A stretch of 64,000 nucleotides of DNA from an uncultured Dorea sp. (GTDB lineage: Bacteria > Bacillota > Clostridia > Lachnospirales > Lachnospiraceae): positions 20,775-84,774 of the forward strand of contig CAJUTH010000010.1 of the NCBI GenBank assembly GCA_910589275.1, in the 5' to 3' direction. The translations under genes and the position numbers were made by a program. Position 1 is the first letter of the stretch; the number at the start of each line of letters is the position of its first letter. Of the stretch, positions 9,103 to 17,038 are shown one piece after another. The notes under the pieces were generated by a model, which saw only the letters and a program-made list of their open reading frames with translations, did no database searches and was not told the DNA's origin.

Positions 9103-9131
9103 TTGTCTATTTTCCAAATTAGGTGTATGAT
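9103..9131 (+). promoter_or_regulatory. Promoter for the ferredoxin-type aldo/keto reductase
   Basis: TTGTCT (9103-9108), 17 bases, TATGAT (9126-9131), 31 nt before the ATG at 9163. It is divergent from the SEC-C promoter, with only about 20 nt between the two -35 boxes, so a shared regulator is possible. Confidence 0.7.
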
Positions 9132-9162
9132 AGAAACAGCATATAAAAATCGGAGGTAGACT

Positions 9163-10191
9163 ATGAAACAAATTACATTAGGAACCACAGGAATTACCGT
9201 TCCCCAGAACGCTTTCGGCGCTCTTCCTATCCAAAGAGTGGATTTTGAGACGGCAAAAGCTATTTTATTACGCGCCTATGAAGGCGGCATGCGTTTTTTT
9301 GATACCGCCAGAGCTTACAGCGACAGCGAAGAAAAGCTTGGATATGCGCTTTCCGAATTGCGTGAAAAAATATATATCGCAACCAAAACTGCGGCAAAAA
9401 CACCGGAAGATTTCAAAAAACATCTGGCTGCTTCCTTAGAGTTTCTTAAAACCGACTATATCGACATTTATCAGTTCCACATGGTAGATACCTGCTGGCG
9501 TCCCGGCGACGGAAGCGGTATGTATGAGTGTATGCTAGAAGCCAAAGAACAGGGGAAAATCCGCCATATCGGAGTAACCGCCCACAAGCTTGGCGTTGCA
9601 AAGGAATGCATCGAATCCGGCCTTTACGAGACTCTGCAGTTCCCCTTAAGTTATCTGTCTTCCGAAAAAGAACTAGAACTTGTCCATCTGTGCAAAGAGA
9701 GAAATATGGGCTTCATCGCTATGAAAGGACTCGCCGGAGGACTCATCAGCAATTCCAAAGCCGCCTTCTCCTATATGTCGCAGTTCGACAATGTGCTTCC
9801 AATCTGGGGAATCCAGCGGATGAGCGAATTAGAAGAATGGCTGGATTATATGGACAATCCGCCTGCAATGAATGACGATATCCGCATGTTTATCGACAAT
9901 GAAAAGAAAGAATTAACCGGCGATTTCTGCCGGGGCTGTGGTTACTGCCTTCCATGTCCGGCAGAAATTCCGATTAACAACTGTGCGCGGATGTCTCTTA
10001 TGGTTAGAAGAGCCCCGTCCGACGCATGGCTTAGCGAAACATGGCAGGAAAACATGAAAAAAATCGAGAACTGCCTGGAATGTGGCCAATGCAGTTCCCG
10101 ATGTCCATACGAGCTTGACACACCGAATCTTCTCAAGAAAAACTACGAAGATTATAAAAATATCCTATCCGGAAAAACCATCATACAGTAA
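9163..10191 (+). CDS. Aldo/keto reductase with C-terminal 4Fe-4S ferredoxin domain
   Basis: A 342-aa fusion. Residues 1-245 form an aldo/keto reductase barrel with D47 and Y52 (FFDTARAYSDSEEKLG), K75 (IATKTAAK) and H106 (YQFHMVD). The C-terminal part carries two cysteine clusters, CRGCGYCLPCP (from 256) and CLECGQCSSRCP (from 304), which probably bind Fe-S centres. Such proteins are common in strict anaerobes; their substrates are largely unknown. GGAGG lies 7 nt before the ATG. It is followed after 36 nt by a small membrane protein. Confidence 0.92.
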   Translation: MKQITLGTTGITVPQNAFGALPIQRVDFETAKAILLRAYEGGMRFFDTARAYSDSEEKLGYALSELREKIYIATKTAAKTPEDFKKHLAASLEFLKTDYIDIYQFHMVDTCWRPGDGSGMYECMLEAKEQGKIRHIGVTAHKLGVAKECIESGLYETLQFPLSYLSSEKELELVHLCKERNMGFIAMKGLAGGLISNSKAAFSYMSQFDNVLPIWGIQRMSELEEWLDYMDNPPAMNDDIRMFIDNEKKELTGDFCRGCGYCLPCPAEIPINNCARMSLMVRRAPSDAWLSETWQENMKKIENCLECGQCSSRCPYELDTPNLLKKNYEDYKNILSGKTIIQ

Positions 10192-10227
10192 CGATTTTTA
10201 CTTATAGAAAATAGAAAGGATTACACT

Positions 10228-10440
10228 ATGAAAAACTTTAAGCGCGCCTTTGCCCTGATTGGAGCCGTCCTTTTGATCCTTCTCTATGTAAGCACTTTTG
10301 TTTTTGCATTGTTCGATCATTCAGCATCCCTAGGACTTCTGAAAGCTTCCATTGCATGTACGATTCTTCTCCCTGTACTGCTGTATGCATACACTCTTGT
10401 ATACAAGGCTTCCAGAAAAGATGACGACGACTCTGAATAG
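10228..10440 (+). CDS. Small two-helix membrane protein
   Basis: A 70-aa protein with two predicted membrane helices, about 8-28 (FALIGAVLLILLYVSTFVFAL) and 36-58, and an acidic end (KDDDDSE). GAAAGGA precedes the ATG. It sits 36 nt after the aldo/keto reductase and is followed by a terminator, so it is the end of a two-gene operon. I do not recognise a family. Confidence 0.75.
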   Translation: MKNFKRAFALIGAVLLILLYVSTFVFALFDHSASLGLLKASIACTILLPVLLYAYTLVYKASRKDDDDSE

Positions 10441-10446
10441 ACCGGC

Positions 10447-10605
10447 TTAAACATAAAGCTCTGCCAACAGCCAGGCAGGGCTTTTTTCAAGTGCCTTAAC
10501 TTTTTTCCCTTTCTGCTCTGATTCTCTGATTTTCTGCCGTTTCCTTAAGTATTCTTCCATGGAAATGACTTCCTGATAGGTTTTTTTACATTTCCCCTTA
10601 TCCAT
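10447..10605 (-). CDS. Small basic protein, 52 aa, unknown
   Basis: An ATG at 10605 with a strong AATGGAGGAAATTAGT ribosome-binding site (GGAGG, 9 nt spacing) opens a 52-codon frame ending with TAA at 10447. The protein begins MDKGKCKKTYQEV and is rich in Lys and Glu in the middle, ending PAWLLAELYV. A TATAAT-like -10 box lies at 10661-10666 with a poor -35. Its 3' end overlaps the terminator hairpin of the plus-strand operon. Support comes from the ribosome-binding site and intact frame only; no homologue is recognised. Confidence 0.5.
   Translation of the reverse strand: MDKGKCKKTYQEVISMEEYLRKRQKIRESEQKGKKVKALEKSPAWLLAELYV
10455..10487 (+). terminator. Rho-independent terminator of the aldo/keto reductase operon
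   Basis: AAGCTCTGCC pairs with GGCAGGGCTT, followed by a run of six T. It begins 14 nt after the small membrane protein stop. The stem lies within the 3' end of the minus-strand 52-aa ORF. Confidence 0.85.
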
Positions 10606-10775
10606 ACTAATTTCCTCCATTTCTAAGTGATATACTCCTGCTGCTACCCCCGACTTTACTATTATATGCCGGCTCCCCCTGACATATGATTAATAATTGT
10701 CCGAACTTTCAGTTAATCACTCTTTTCTATAGAATACTCTGGAAATGTGGCCGCAGTATGGATAATTTCTAAAAA

Positions 10776-10934
10776 AAGCATAAGGAAAACCTTAAGTTCA
10801 CATTAAATAAAGAATGTGCCAAAGCACATTCTCGCGCCAAGCGCGGGCGCTTGCGACATAATTCCTCTTCGCGCGAGTGCGCATCCCCCGAAGGTTTTTT
10901 ATGATATAGGGAACGAAGTTTCCTATATCATAAA
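10776..10934 (-). repeat. Multi-hairpin structured intergenic element
   Basis: The stretch between pnp and the 52-aa ORF is packed with inverted repeats: TATGATATAGG with its complement (10900-10932), an outer CTCGCGC/GCGCGAG helix (10831-10837 with 10871-10877), AAGCGC/GCGCTT inside it, and GAATGTGC/GCACATTC (10812-10831). CACATT of the last hairpin can pair instead with AATGTG at about 10799-10804. A TAAGG/CCTTA hairpin with a T run follows at about 10774-10794 on the minus strand. It is not coding. It could be a dispersed repeat or a small structured RNA. The rest of 10606-10988 holds only the pnp terminator and AT-rich DNA. Confidence 0.6.
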
Positions 10935-10964
10935 AACAGAGACCGGCGCATCCACGCCAGCCTC
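10931..10964 (-). terminator. pnp terminator
   Basis: GAGGCTGGCG pairs with CGCCGGTCTC (with G-U pairs) and is followed on the minus strand by TGTTTTTATG. It lies 25 nt after the pnp stop. Confidence 0.75.
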
Positions 10965-10988
10965 TTATATTTCTTAATAATAGATGTT

Positions 10989-13076
10989 CTACTCTGCAAC
11001 ATCCTTCATGCTGAATGAAAGCCTTCCCATCTTGTCCTTGCCAAGGCATACCACCTTTACTACGTCGCCAAGAGTCAGCACATCTTCAACCTGTTTGATT
11101 CTTTCTCTGGAAATCTTAGAAATGTGAACCATTCCCTCTTTCCCCGGAGCAAATTCAATAAACGCGCCAAATTCTTTAATGCTCACAACTTTGCCCTTCA
11201 GAACCATTCCGGCCTCGAAATCCATCACGATAATCTCAATCAGCTCTTTCGCACGGTCCATGCCCGCAGCGTCGGTTCCGCAGATTGAAACTGCTCCGTC
11301 ATCGGTGATATCAATCTTAACTCCGGTCTCCTCAATGATTGCATTAATGGTCTTGCCTCTCTGTCCAACCACGTCTCCAATCTTCTGCGGATCGATCTGC
11401 ATCTGGATAATCTTCGGCGCATAAGGACCGACTTCCGGTCTCGGCTCTGCAATCGCCTTTGCCATAACCTGGTCAAGAATATAGGTTCTTGCCTTCTTCG
11501 TAGCGGCAATAGCTTCTTCAATGATCGGCCTTGTCAGTCCGTGAATCTTAATATCCATCTGAATTGCCGTAATACCCTTATGGGTACCAGCCACCTTAAA
11601 GTCCATATCTCCAAAGAAATCTTCCAGCCCCTGTATATCTGTCAGAACCAGATAATCATCATCAGAATCACCGGTCACCAAACCTGCGGAAATACCCGCA
11701 ACCGCCGCTTTGATCGGAACTCCCGCCGCCATCAGCGACATAGAGGAAGCGCATACGCTCGCCTGGGAAGTCGAACCGTTGGACTCAAACGTCTCAGATA
11801 CCGTACGGATCGCATATGGGAAATCCGCCTCTGGGGGAAGTACCGGAACCAGCGCCCGCTCTGCCAGCGCGCCATGGCCGATCTCCCGGCGCCCCGGCCC
11901 CCTTGACGGCCTTGTCTCACCTACCGAATAGGACGGGAAGTTATAGTGGTGCATATATCGCTTCGACGTCTCAGCCTCATCCAGTCCATCCAGCCTCTGG
12001 GCCTCGGAAAGAGGCGCCAAGGTACAGATATTGCAGATCTGTGTCTGTCCCCTGGTAAACATCGCTGACCCGTGGACTCTTGGAATCAGATCTACCTCCG
12101 CCGCCAATGGACGAATCTGGTCGATTGCCCTTCCGTCTGGACGTTTGTGATCCTTTAAGATCATCTTTCGCACCGTCTTCTTCTGATACTGGTAAACAGC
12201 CTCCGAAAGCACAGCAAGCCATTCCTCGTTCTCGGCGAAACGCTCTTCCAGCTTTTCTGTGATCCGGCGGATATTCTCCTCCCGGACTTGTTTCTCATCT
12301 GTAAAAACAGCCTGCTCCATCTCCTCTGGCGGCACAATCTCTTTGATTGCCGCAAACAGCTCTTCTGGAACTGCGCAACTCTCATATGCATGCTTCGGTT
12401 TGCCGCACTCTGCAACAATCGTATCGATAAATGCAATGACCTTCTGATTCAAATCATGGGCAGCAAAAATCGCCTCGATCATCCGCTCCTCCGGAACCTC
12501 ATTGGCCCCGGCCTCAATCATGATTACCTTCTCTTTTGTGGAAGCAACCGTAAGCGCGAGTTCTGAAATATCCCTCTGGTCTGCGGTAGGATTAAATACA
12601 AATTCTCCGTTAACAAGGCCCACCTGTGTGGTAGAGATCGGTCCGTCAAAAGGAATGTCAGAGATTGTCGTTGCAATAGCCGCGCCAATCATAGCAGTAA
12701 GCTCCGGCGAACAATCCTGATCTACCGAAAGAACCAGATTTTCCAGAGTCACATCGTTGCGGTAATCTTTTGGAAACAGCGGTCTCATAGGACGATCAAT
12801 CACACGGTCAGTCAACACCGCATTCTCCGACGCCTTTCCCTCTCTCTTATTAAATCCTCCTGGGATCTTGCCCACTGCATACATCCGTTCATTATATTCA
12901 ACACTCAAGGGGAAAAAGTCAATGCCTTCCCTTGGTTTTTCAGATGCCGTTGCGGTACACAAAACCGTCGTATCTCCATAGTGCATCAAAACCGCGCCAT
13001 TTGCCTGTTTTGCAACTCTGCCCACGTCAACGCGCAGCGTTCTGCCAGCCAATTCCATTTCAAATTGTTTGTACAT
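10989..13076 (-). CDS. pnp: Polyribonucleotide nucleotidyltransferase (PNPase)
   Basis: PNPase degrades RNA 3'-5' by phosphorolysis and is part of RNA decay complexes. The 695 aa show two RNase PH domains (about 10-220 and 310-540; SRGPGRREIGHGALAERAL in the second), a KH domain near 555-610 (GDVVGQRGKTINAIIEETG) and a C-terminal S1 domain near 620-690 (IKEFGAFIEFAPGKEGMVHIS). The ATG at 13076, preceded by AAAGGAAAAC, gives the usual MYKQFEMELAG start; an upstream in-frame codon at 13103 lies within the ribosome-binding region. It follows rpsO, the standard order. Confidence 0.98.
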   Translation of the reverse strand: MYKQFEMELAGRTLRVDVGRVAKQANGAVLMHYGDTTVLCTATASEKPREGIDFFPLSVEYNERMYAVGKIPGGFNKREGKASENAVLTDRVIDRPMRPLFPKDYRNDVTLENLVLSVDQDCSPELTAMIGAAIATTISDIPFDGPISTTQVGLVNGEFVFNPTADQRDISELALTVASTKEKVIMIEAGANEVPEERMIEAIFAAHDLNQKVIAFIDTIVAECGKPKHAYESCAVPEELFAAIKEIVPPEEMEQAVFTDEKQVREENIRRITEKLEERFAENEEWLAVLSEAVYQYQKKTVRKMILKDHKRPDGRAIDQIRPLAAEVDLIPRVHGSAMFTRGQTQICNICTLAPLSEAQRLDGLDEAETSKRYMHHYNFPSYSVGETRPSRGPGRREIGHGALAERALVPVLPPEADFPYAIRTVSETFESNGSTSQASVCASSMSLMAAGVPIKAAVAGISAGLVTGDSDDDYLVLTDIQGLEDFFGDMDFKVAGTHKGITAIQMDIKIHGLTRPIIEEAIAATKKARTYILDQVMAKAIAEPRPEVGPYAPKIIQMQIDPQKIGDVVGQRGKTINAIIEETGVKIDITDDGAVSICGTDAAGMDRAKELIEIIVMDFEAGMVLKGKVVSIKEFGAFIEFAPGKEGMVHISKISRERIKQVEDVLTLGDVVKVVCLGKDKMGRLSFSMKDVAE

Positions 13077-13218
13077 AAGTAGTTTTCCTTTCTCTTCTCT
13101 CACTTATTTTCTTTCATGAAAACAAGAACTACCGAAACTACTGAAAAACTCATTTTAACAAATGCCCTTTTCAGTGGTCTCGGAATACTTGTCCCTGTTC
13201 ACAGTCCTTTTTAGTATA
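13077..13218 (-). promoter_or_regulatory. pnp promoter -10 box and leader
   Basis: On the minus strand TATACT (13213-13218) has a weak TAGTAT-like -35 box 17 nt upstream. The transcript would carry a leader of about 130 nt before the ATG. PNPase commonly autoregulates through a 5' hairpin; I see only short complementary words here, so I claim the promoter and not the mechanism. Confidence 0.45.
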
Positions 13219-13270
13219 ACACAGCAAACTGAAAAATACTACTGTTATTTTTAGGTTCATTACAGTTTAA

Positions 13271-13322
13271 CAGGGTGTCTGGCCCTTACGGAGCGCCTGC
13301 CATAGGAAACAGGGCGAGACAA
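13271..13322. repeat. Arm fragment of the large palindromic element family
   Basis: The segment starts CAGGGTGTCTGGCC and ends GAAACAGGGCGAGACAAC. The reverse complement of the right half of the 22983-23210 element reads CAGGGCGTCCGGCC, then variable sequence of similar length, then GGAAAGCAGGGCGAGACGAC. Both ends therefore match in the same order and spacing while the middle differs. No core and no second arm are visible here. It lies between the rpsO terminator and the pnp promoter. Confidence 0.55.
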
Positions 13323-13343
13323 CCTTTTTCCGTGCAGCAAATA

Positions 13344-13368
13344 ACCCGGCAGCTTTACGCCGCCGGGT
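13344..13368 (-). terminator. rpsO terminator or attenuator hairpin
   Basis: ACCCGGC and GCCGGGT form a strong stem followed on the minus strand by TATTTGC. The tail is only weakly U-rich, so some readthrough into pnp is likely. It lies 33 nt after the rpsO stop. Confidence 0.6.
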
Positions 13369-13401
13369 ACCTTATCTTCTCTAAAAATCATGTTCTGACG
13401 T

Positions 13402-13668
13402 TTACTTACGCAGTCCAAGTCTCTCAATCAGAGAACGGTATCTCTCGATATCCTTCTCTTTCAAATATGCAAGAAGTCCTCTTCTCTGTCCAACCATCTT
13501 AAGAAGTCCTCTTCTTGAATGATGATCTTTCGGATTTGCCTTAAAATGCTCTGTAAGGTCGTTGATTCTGGCCGTCAGGATTGCGATCTGCACTTCCGGC
13601 GAACCGGTATCTCCTTCCCCTCTTCCGTAATCAGCAATAATCTGACTCTTCTGCTCTTTTGTTACCAT
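13402..13668 (-). CDS. rpsO: 30S ribosomal protein S15
   Basis: S15 binds the central domain of 16S rRNA early in 30S assembly. The 88-aa length is exact for the family. Typical segments are [33 protein letters not shown] and [17 protein letters not shown] text ([16 protein letters not shown]). AGGAGG lies 8 nt before the ATG. Confidence 0.98.
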   Translation of the reverse strand: MVTKEQKSQIIADYGRGEGDTGSPEVQIAILTARINDLTEHFKANPKDHHSRRGLLKMVGQRRGLLAYLKEKDIERYRSLIERLGLRK

Positions 13669-13691
13669 GATTCTTTCCTCCTTTTCTTCTC

Positions 13692-13742
13692 ACTGCCGGC
13701 ATTAAGTAACGGTCGGAGTCCTCCGGTTACCGAACGCCAGTT
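13692..13742 (-). promoter_or_regulatory. Structured rpsO leader, probable S15 autoregulatory site
   Basis: The untranslated leader between promoter and ribosome-binding site folds into nested helices on the minus strand: an outer ACTGGCGTT with AATGCCGGCAGT (imperfect), then GTAAC with GTTAC, enclosing GGAG/CTCC. S15 is known to repress its own translation through structured leaders in several bacterial groups. That this leader does so is inference. Confidence 0.5.
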
Positions 13743-13757
13743 GATTCACACTGTGTT

Positions 13758-13787
13758 AGTATAGCATAGCGCCTGGCTGCATGTAAA
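13758..13787 (-). promoter_or_regulatory. rpsO promoter
   Basis: On the minus strand TTTACA (13782-13787), 18 bases, TATACT (13758-13763), about 90 nt before the rpsO start. Confidence 0.6.
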
Positions 13788-13795
13788 GTCTTTTT

Positions 13796-14734
13796 TCATA
13801 TACATATTTTGTTACTATTCACAAAAAAATTCTTGCCATATGCAATATCTTTATCAATACAAGCTTTCATCTCTGACACATCAGCGAATTTTCTCTCCGG
13901 CCTCCTAAATTCATGCAGCTCGGTTGCGGCCTTCTTGCCGTAAGCATTTCCGTGATACTCAAACAGATAGCTTTCCACAAGCATGCGCTCTTCCTCTGCA
14001 ACAGTAGGCTTTACGCCTATATTACAGATTCCGTCATATCCGCATCCATCCACATAGGTACGTGATACATAGACTCCCTTTGGCGGTATCACCTTATGCT
14101 CCTTTGGCGCCACATTGAGCGTAGGAAAACCAAGCTTCCTGCCTAGCTGTTTCCCATGCTCTACGATTCCCATAATCGTATAAGGATAACCCAGCAGCCG
14201 GTTCGCCAGCGCAAGATCTCCCTCCGCCAGCGCCTCTTTAATATAGGTACTGCTGATAATCCGGCCATGATACCGCTCTTTTTCAATCACAATCAGTTTA
14301 TAACCATATTTCTCTTGGTATTCCTTGAGCATATGGATATTTCCCCGCTTCTGATAGCCAAAGCAGAAATCCGTACCCACAACCACATAGGCGGCGCGGA
14401 ATAATCCAGCCAGTACATCCCGGATAAAATCCTCCGCTGGAATCAAGCTGAACGATTTAGTAAACGGACAGTCCACAAGCTTATCGATTCTTCCCTCCAG
14501 CCGGAGTCTCTGCTCTTCCTTCGTCATCAGAATCTCTCTTTTTATCCTCAAACTGTCAAAATACGGAATCATGTTGAAAGAACATACAACACTTTCTAGG
14601 TCTTTCTCCTTGGCATACTCTATTACTTTTTCGATCAGTTTTTCATGTCCGCGGTGAAGACCGTCAAATTTCCCCAGCGTAACCGCCGTCCTTTTGTCCC
14701 CGCAATACGCTTCCAATCCTTCTATATACTGCAT
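13796..14734 (-). CDS. ribF: Bifunctional riboflavin kinase/FAD synthetase
   Basis: RibF makes FMN and FAD from riboflavin. The 312 aa have the N-terminal nucleotidyltransferase domain with LGKFDGLHRGHEKLI (the HxGH motif) and ISSTYIKEAL, and the C-terminal flavokinase domain with GRKLGFPTLNV, KGVYVSRTY and YLFEYHGNAYGKKAATELHEF. It begins 32 nt after truB, as in the nusA-infB operon of many Firmicutes. Confidence 0.96.
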   Translation of the reverse strand: MQYIEGLEAYCGDKRTAVTLGKFDGLHRGHEKLIEKVIEYAKEKDLESVVCSFNMIPYFDSLRIKREILMTKEEQRLRLEGRIDKLVDCPFTKSFSLIPAEDFIRDVLAGLFRAAYVVVGTDFCFGYQKRGNIHMLKEYQEKYGYKLIVIEKERYHGRIISSTYIKEALAEGDLALANRLLGYPYTIMGIVEHGKQLGRKLGFPTLNVAPKEHKVIPPKGVYVSRTYVDGCGYDGICNIGVKPTVAEEERMLVESYLFEYHGNAYGKKAATELHEFRRPERKFADVSEMKACIDKDIAYGKNFFVNSNKICI

Positions 14735-14766
14735 AATACCGCATATTTCTCCCTTATTGTTACAAT

Positions 14767-15660
14767 TTACAGGAACATCTTTACGGCCTGAAACCGCTGA
14801 CCCTCCTGCACATATTTATAAATTGCCGTAAAATTTCCGGCGGAATCATATATCCGCACATACTCCATATCCGACAGATGAAGGTGCGGACAACTCATTA
14901 CAAAAGAATTACCGTTTTTTAACCGATTATTCAATTCCTCTCCTATCTGGATTTTTTTATACTGCAGGAATACAGCGTCGACAGGAATAAGAAGCTTATC
15001 AAGCTCTCCCCTTCCCATCATTTCCTGCAGATATTCTAACCGGCAGCTTTCCCCGATTTCAAAGGAACCGGAACGGATACGAAGCAGAGATTCCATACAT
15101 CCCCCTACTCCAAGCTTTTCACCAATGTCATGGCAGAGTGTGCGGATATAAGTTCCCTTCGAGCAGGATACCTCTATCTCAACCCGCGGAAGTTCCATGC
15201 TTATGATCTGAATATCATAGACGGATACGCGCCTTGCTTTTCTCTCAACAGTCCTTCCTTCCCTTGCCAGTTCATAAAGCTTCTTCCCATCCATCTTTAA
15301 CGCAGAATACATGGGCGGAATCTGGTCATATTCCCCAATAAACCCCCGAATCGCCTCTTTTGTATCGGCTTCACGCAATGTGTCCGTATTATGTCTCTCC
15401 AGCACTTTTCCTGAAATATCCTGAGTATCCGTAACTACCCCAAGAAGCAGCACGGCTCGATATGCTTTATCCTTTTCAGTCAGCAGTCCGCTCAGCTTTG
15501 TAGCCTTCCCCAAACACACCGGAAGAACTCCTTCTGCGTCCGGATCCAGCGTACCGGTATGGCCGATTTTCTTCTGCCCGGTAATACCCCTGAGGACCGC
15601 CACTACATCATGGGAGGTATAGCCCTTTTCTTTATACACATTTAAAATTCCATGCAGCAT
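14767..15660 (-). CDS. truB: tRNA pseudouridine(55) synthase TruB
   Basis: TruB modifies U55 in the T-loop of tRNAs. The 297 aa carry the catalytic motif GHTGTLDPDAEGVLP with the aspartate at residue 39, then the YKWEK-like KDKAYRAVLLLG and CSKGTYIRTLCHDIG. The C-terminal 60 residues resemble a small PUA-like domain. AAGGAG overlaps the nrnA stop, 6 nt before the ATG. Confidence 0.97.
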   Translation of the reverse strand: MLHGILNVYKEKGYTSHDVVAVLRGITGQKKIGHTGTLDPDAEGVLPVCLGKATKLSGLLTEKDKAYRAVLLLGVVTDTQDISGKVLERHNTDTLREADTKEAIRGFIGEYDQIPPMYSALKMDGKKLYELAREGRTVERKARRVSVYDIQIISMELPRVEIEVSCSKGTYIRTLCHDIGEKLGVGGCMESLLRIRSGSFEIGESCRLEYLQEMMGRGELDKLLIPVDAVFLQYKKIQIGEELNNRLKNGNSFVMSCPHLHLSDMEYVRIYDSAGNFTAIYKYVQEGQRFQAVKMFL

Positions 15661-15663
15661 AGG

Positions 15664-16626
15664 CTACTCCTTCGCAAACTGCAGTTCAATCTGTCTGGAC
15701 AGATTATTCAAAACGTCATGGATTGTACCCGGCATCGTACAGCCGGCAGCCTTTACATGGCCTCCTCCGCCAAAATACCCTGCAATAACGCTCACATCTA
15801 CTTCTCTCTTCGAGCGCAGGCTGACTTTATACACATCTTTTTCTGTCTCATAGGCAAAGATGGCCACTTCTACGCCCTTGGTAAGCCGAAGCTGCGCCAC
15901 AATCCCATCCAGATCCTTCGGCGATACTCCATAAAACTCTAACTGGGATTTTCTCATGAATGCCGCAATACATTTTCCATCCATAAAAACAATGCTCTCC
16001 AGCAACGCGCGCCCCAGTACCTGATTCTGCGCGTAGGATTTTTCATAGTAGGTAGCATCTATCAGCGACGCAGCGTCGATTCCTGTTTCCAAAAGCTCGG
16101 CGGCCGCGCGGAAAGTCGCGGGAGATGTACAGGAATACTGGAACACGCCCGTATCATGCGCAATTCCTATGTATAGACACTCAGCGATTTCTTTTGTGAC
16201 CTTATCTTTTTCCATCAAACCATATACAAGCTCCGACGTTGAGCTCGCATCCGGAACAATATAATTGTCATCCGCAAAAGAACTGTTGCTTGCGTGATGG
16301 TCAATACAATAAGTATGTAGAGCCGACTGAAACAGCGATGCGGAAAATCCCAGACGTTCCGCGTCGCCACAGTCAAGGCAGATAAATAAATCGTATACCG
16401 CATCAATGGAAATCTCGCTCCTAATATCTTCGGTTCCCCTGATAAATCCAAATTTCTCCGGAATCGGCTCCAGATATATATCCGTTATAATCTCCGGATA
16501 ATTATCCTTTATATACCGGTATAATCCCATACAGGAGCCGACACAGTCCCCGTCAGGGCGCACATGGCCGCCAATCGCAACTCTGTGCGCATCCTGCAAC
16601 AACTTATTCAGCATCTTCCTCACCAT
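15664..16626 (-). CDS. nrnA: DHH-family bifunctional oligoribonuclease/PAP phosphatase NrnA
   Basis: NrnA hydrolyses short RNA oligomers and 3'-phosphoadenosine 5'-phosphate. The 320 aa show the metal-binding motifs GGHVRPDGDCVGS, CLDCGDAE and IDHHASN of the DHH domain, and the C-terminal DHHA1 motif GYFGGGGHVKAAGC. The start at 16626 overlaps rbfA by 23 nt; an internal ATG at 16614 with GTGAGG nearby is an alternative. It follows the order rbfA-nrnA-truB. Confidence 0.93.
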   Translation of the reverse strand: MVRKMLNKLLQDAHRVAIGGHVRPDGDCVGSCMGLYRYIKDNYPEIITDIYLEPIPEKFGFIRGTEDIRSEISIDAVYDLFICLDCGDAERLGFSASLFQSALHTYCIDHHASNSSFADDNYIVPDASSTSELVYGLMEKDKVTKEIAECLYIGIAHDTGVFQYSCTSPATFRAAAELLETGIDAASLIDATYYEKSYAQNQVLGRALLESIVFMDGKCIAAFMRKSQLEFYGVSPKDLDGIVAQLRLTKGVEVAIFAYETEKDVYKVSLRSKREVDVSVIAGYFGGGGHVKAAGCTMPGTIHDVLNNLSRQIELQFAKE

Positions 16627-16987
16627 CCATATTCAAATCCTTGGTTACATCGCTAATTCGCTTAGACATATTTACACCGTATTCAATTGACTGGTCAAGC
16701 ACGAAGGTAATCTCCGGCGTATTGCGCATATTTAATCCTCTCGCAAGTTCACGGCGGATAAACCCTTCTGCACTCCTTAATCCTTTTATCGTATCCTCCT
16801 TGGCCTTCTCATCCCCCAGCACGCTGATATATGCCTTACAGGTCTTGAGATCCGGTGCCACCGAAACAGCGACAACGGAAGTCCAAGGGGCTACCCTTGG
16901 ATCTTTGAGCCCCGCCCGGATGATATTACTCAGTTCTCTTTGAACCTCTGTATTCACCCTTGTATTCTTAATACTGTTTTTCCTCAA
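16604..16987 (-). CDS. rbfA: 30S ribosome-binding factor RbfA
   Basis: RbfA is a KH-like 30S maturation factor. The 127 aa include NTRVNTEVQRELSNIIRAGLKDPR and the region CKAYISVLGDEKAKEDT with the family's kinked helix-strand. The start is TTG at 16987, preceded by AAGGAG at 8 nt spacing. No ATG fits without removing conserved residues. Confidence 0.95.
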   Translation of the reverse strand: MRKNSIKNTRVNTEVQRELSNIIRAGLKDPRVAPWTSVVAVSVAPDLKTCKAYISVLGDEKAKEDTIKGLRSAEGFIRRELARGLNMRNTPEITFVLDQSIEYGVNMSKRISDVTKDLNMDGEEDAE

Positions 16988-17038
16988 TTCTTATTCTCCT
17001 TTATTCACACAGCGGCATTTCGTTCTGCCGCAAAACGT

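Noticed and set aside
10798..11049. 83-codon minus-strand frame over the pnp 3' end
   Set aside because: It runs through the pnp terminator and the multi-hairpin element and overlaps pnp out of frame; no ribosome-binding site.
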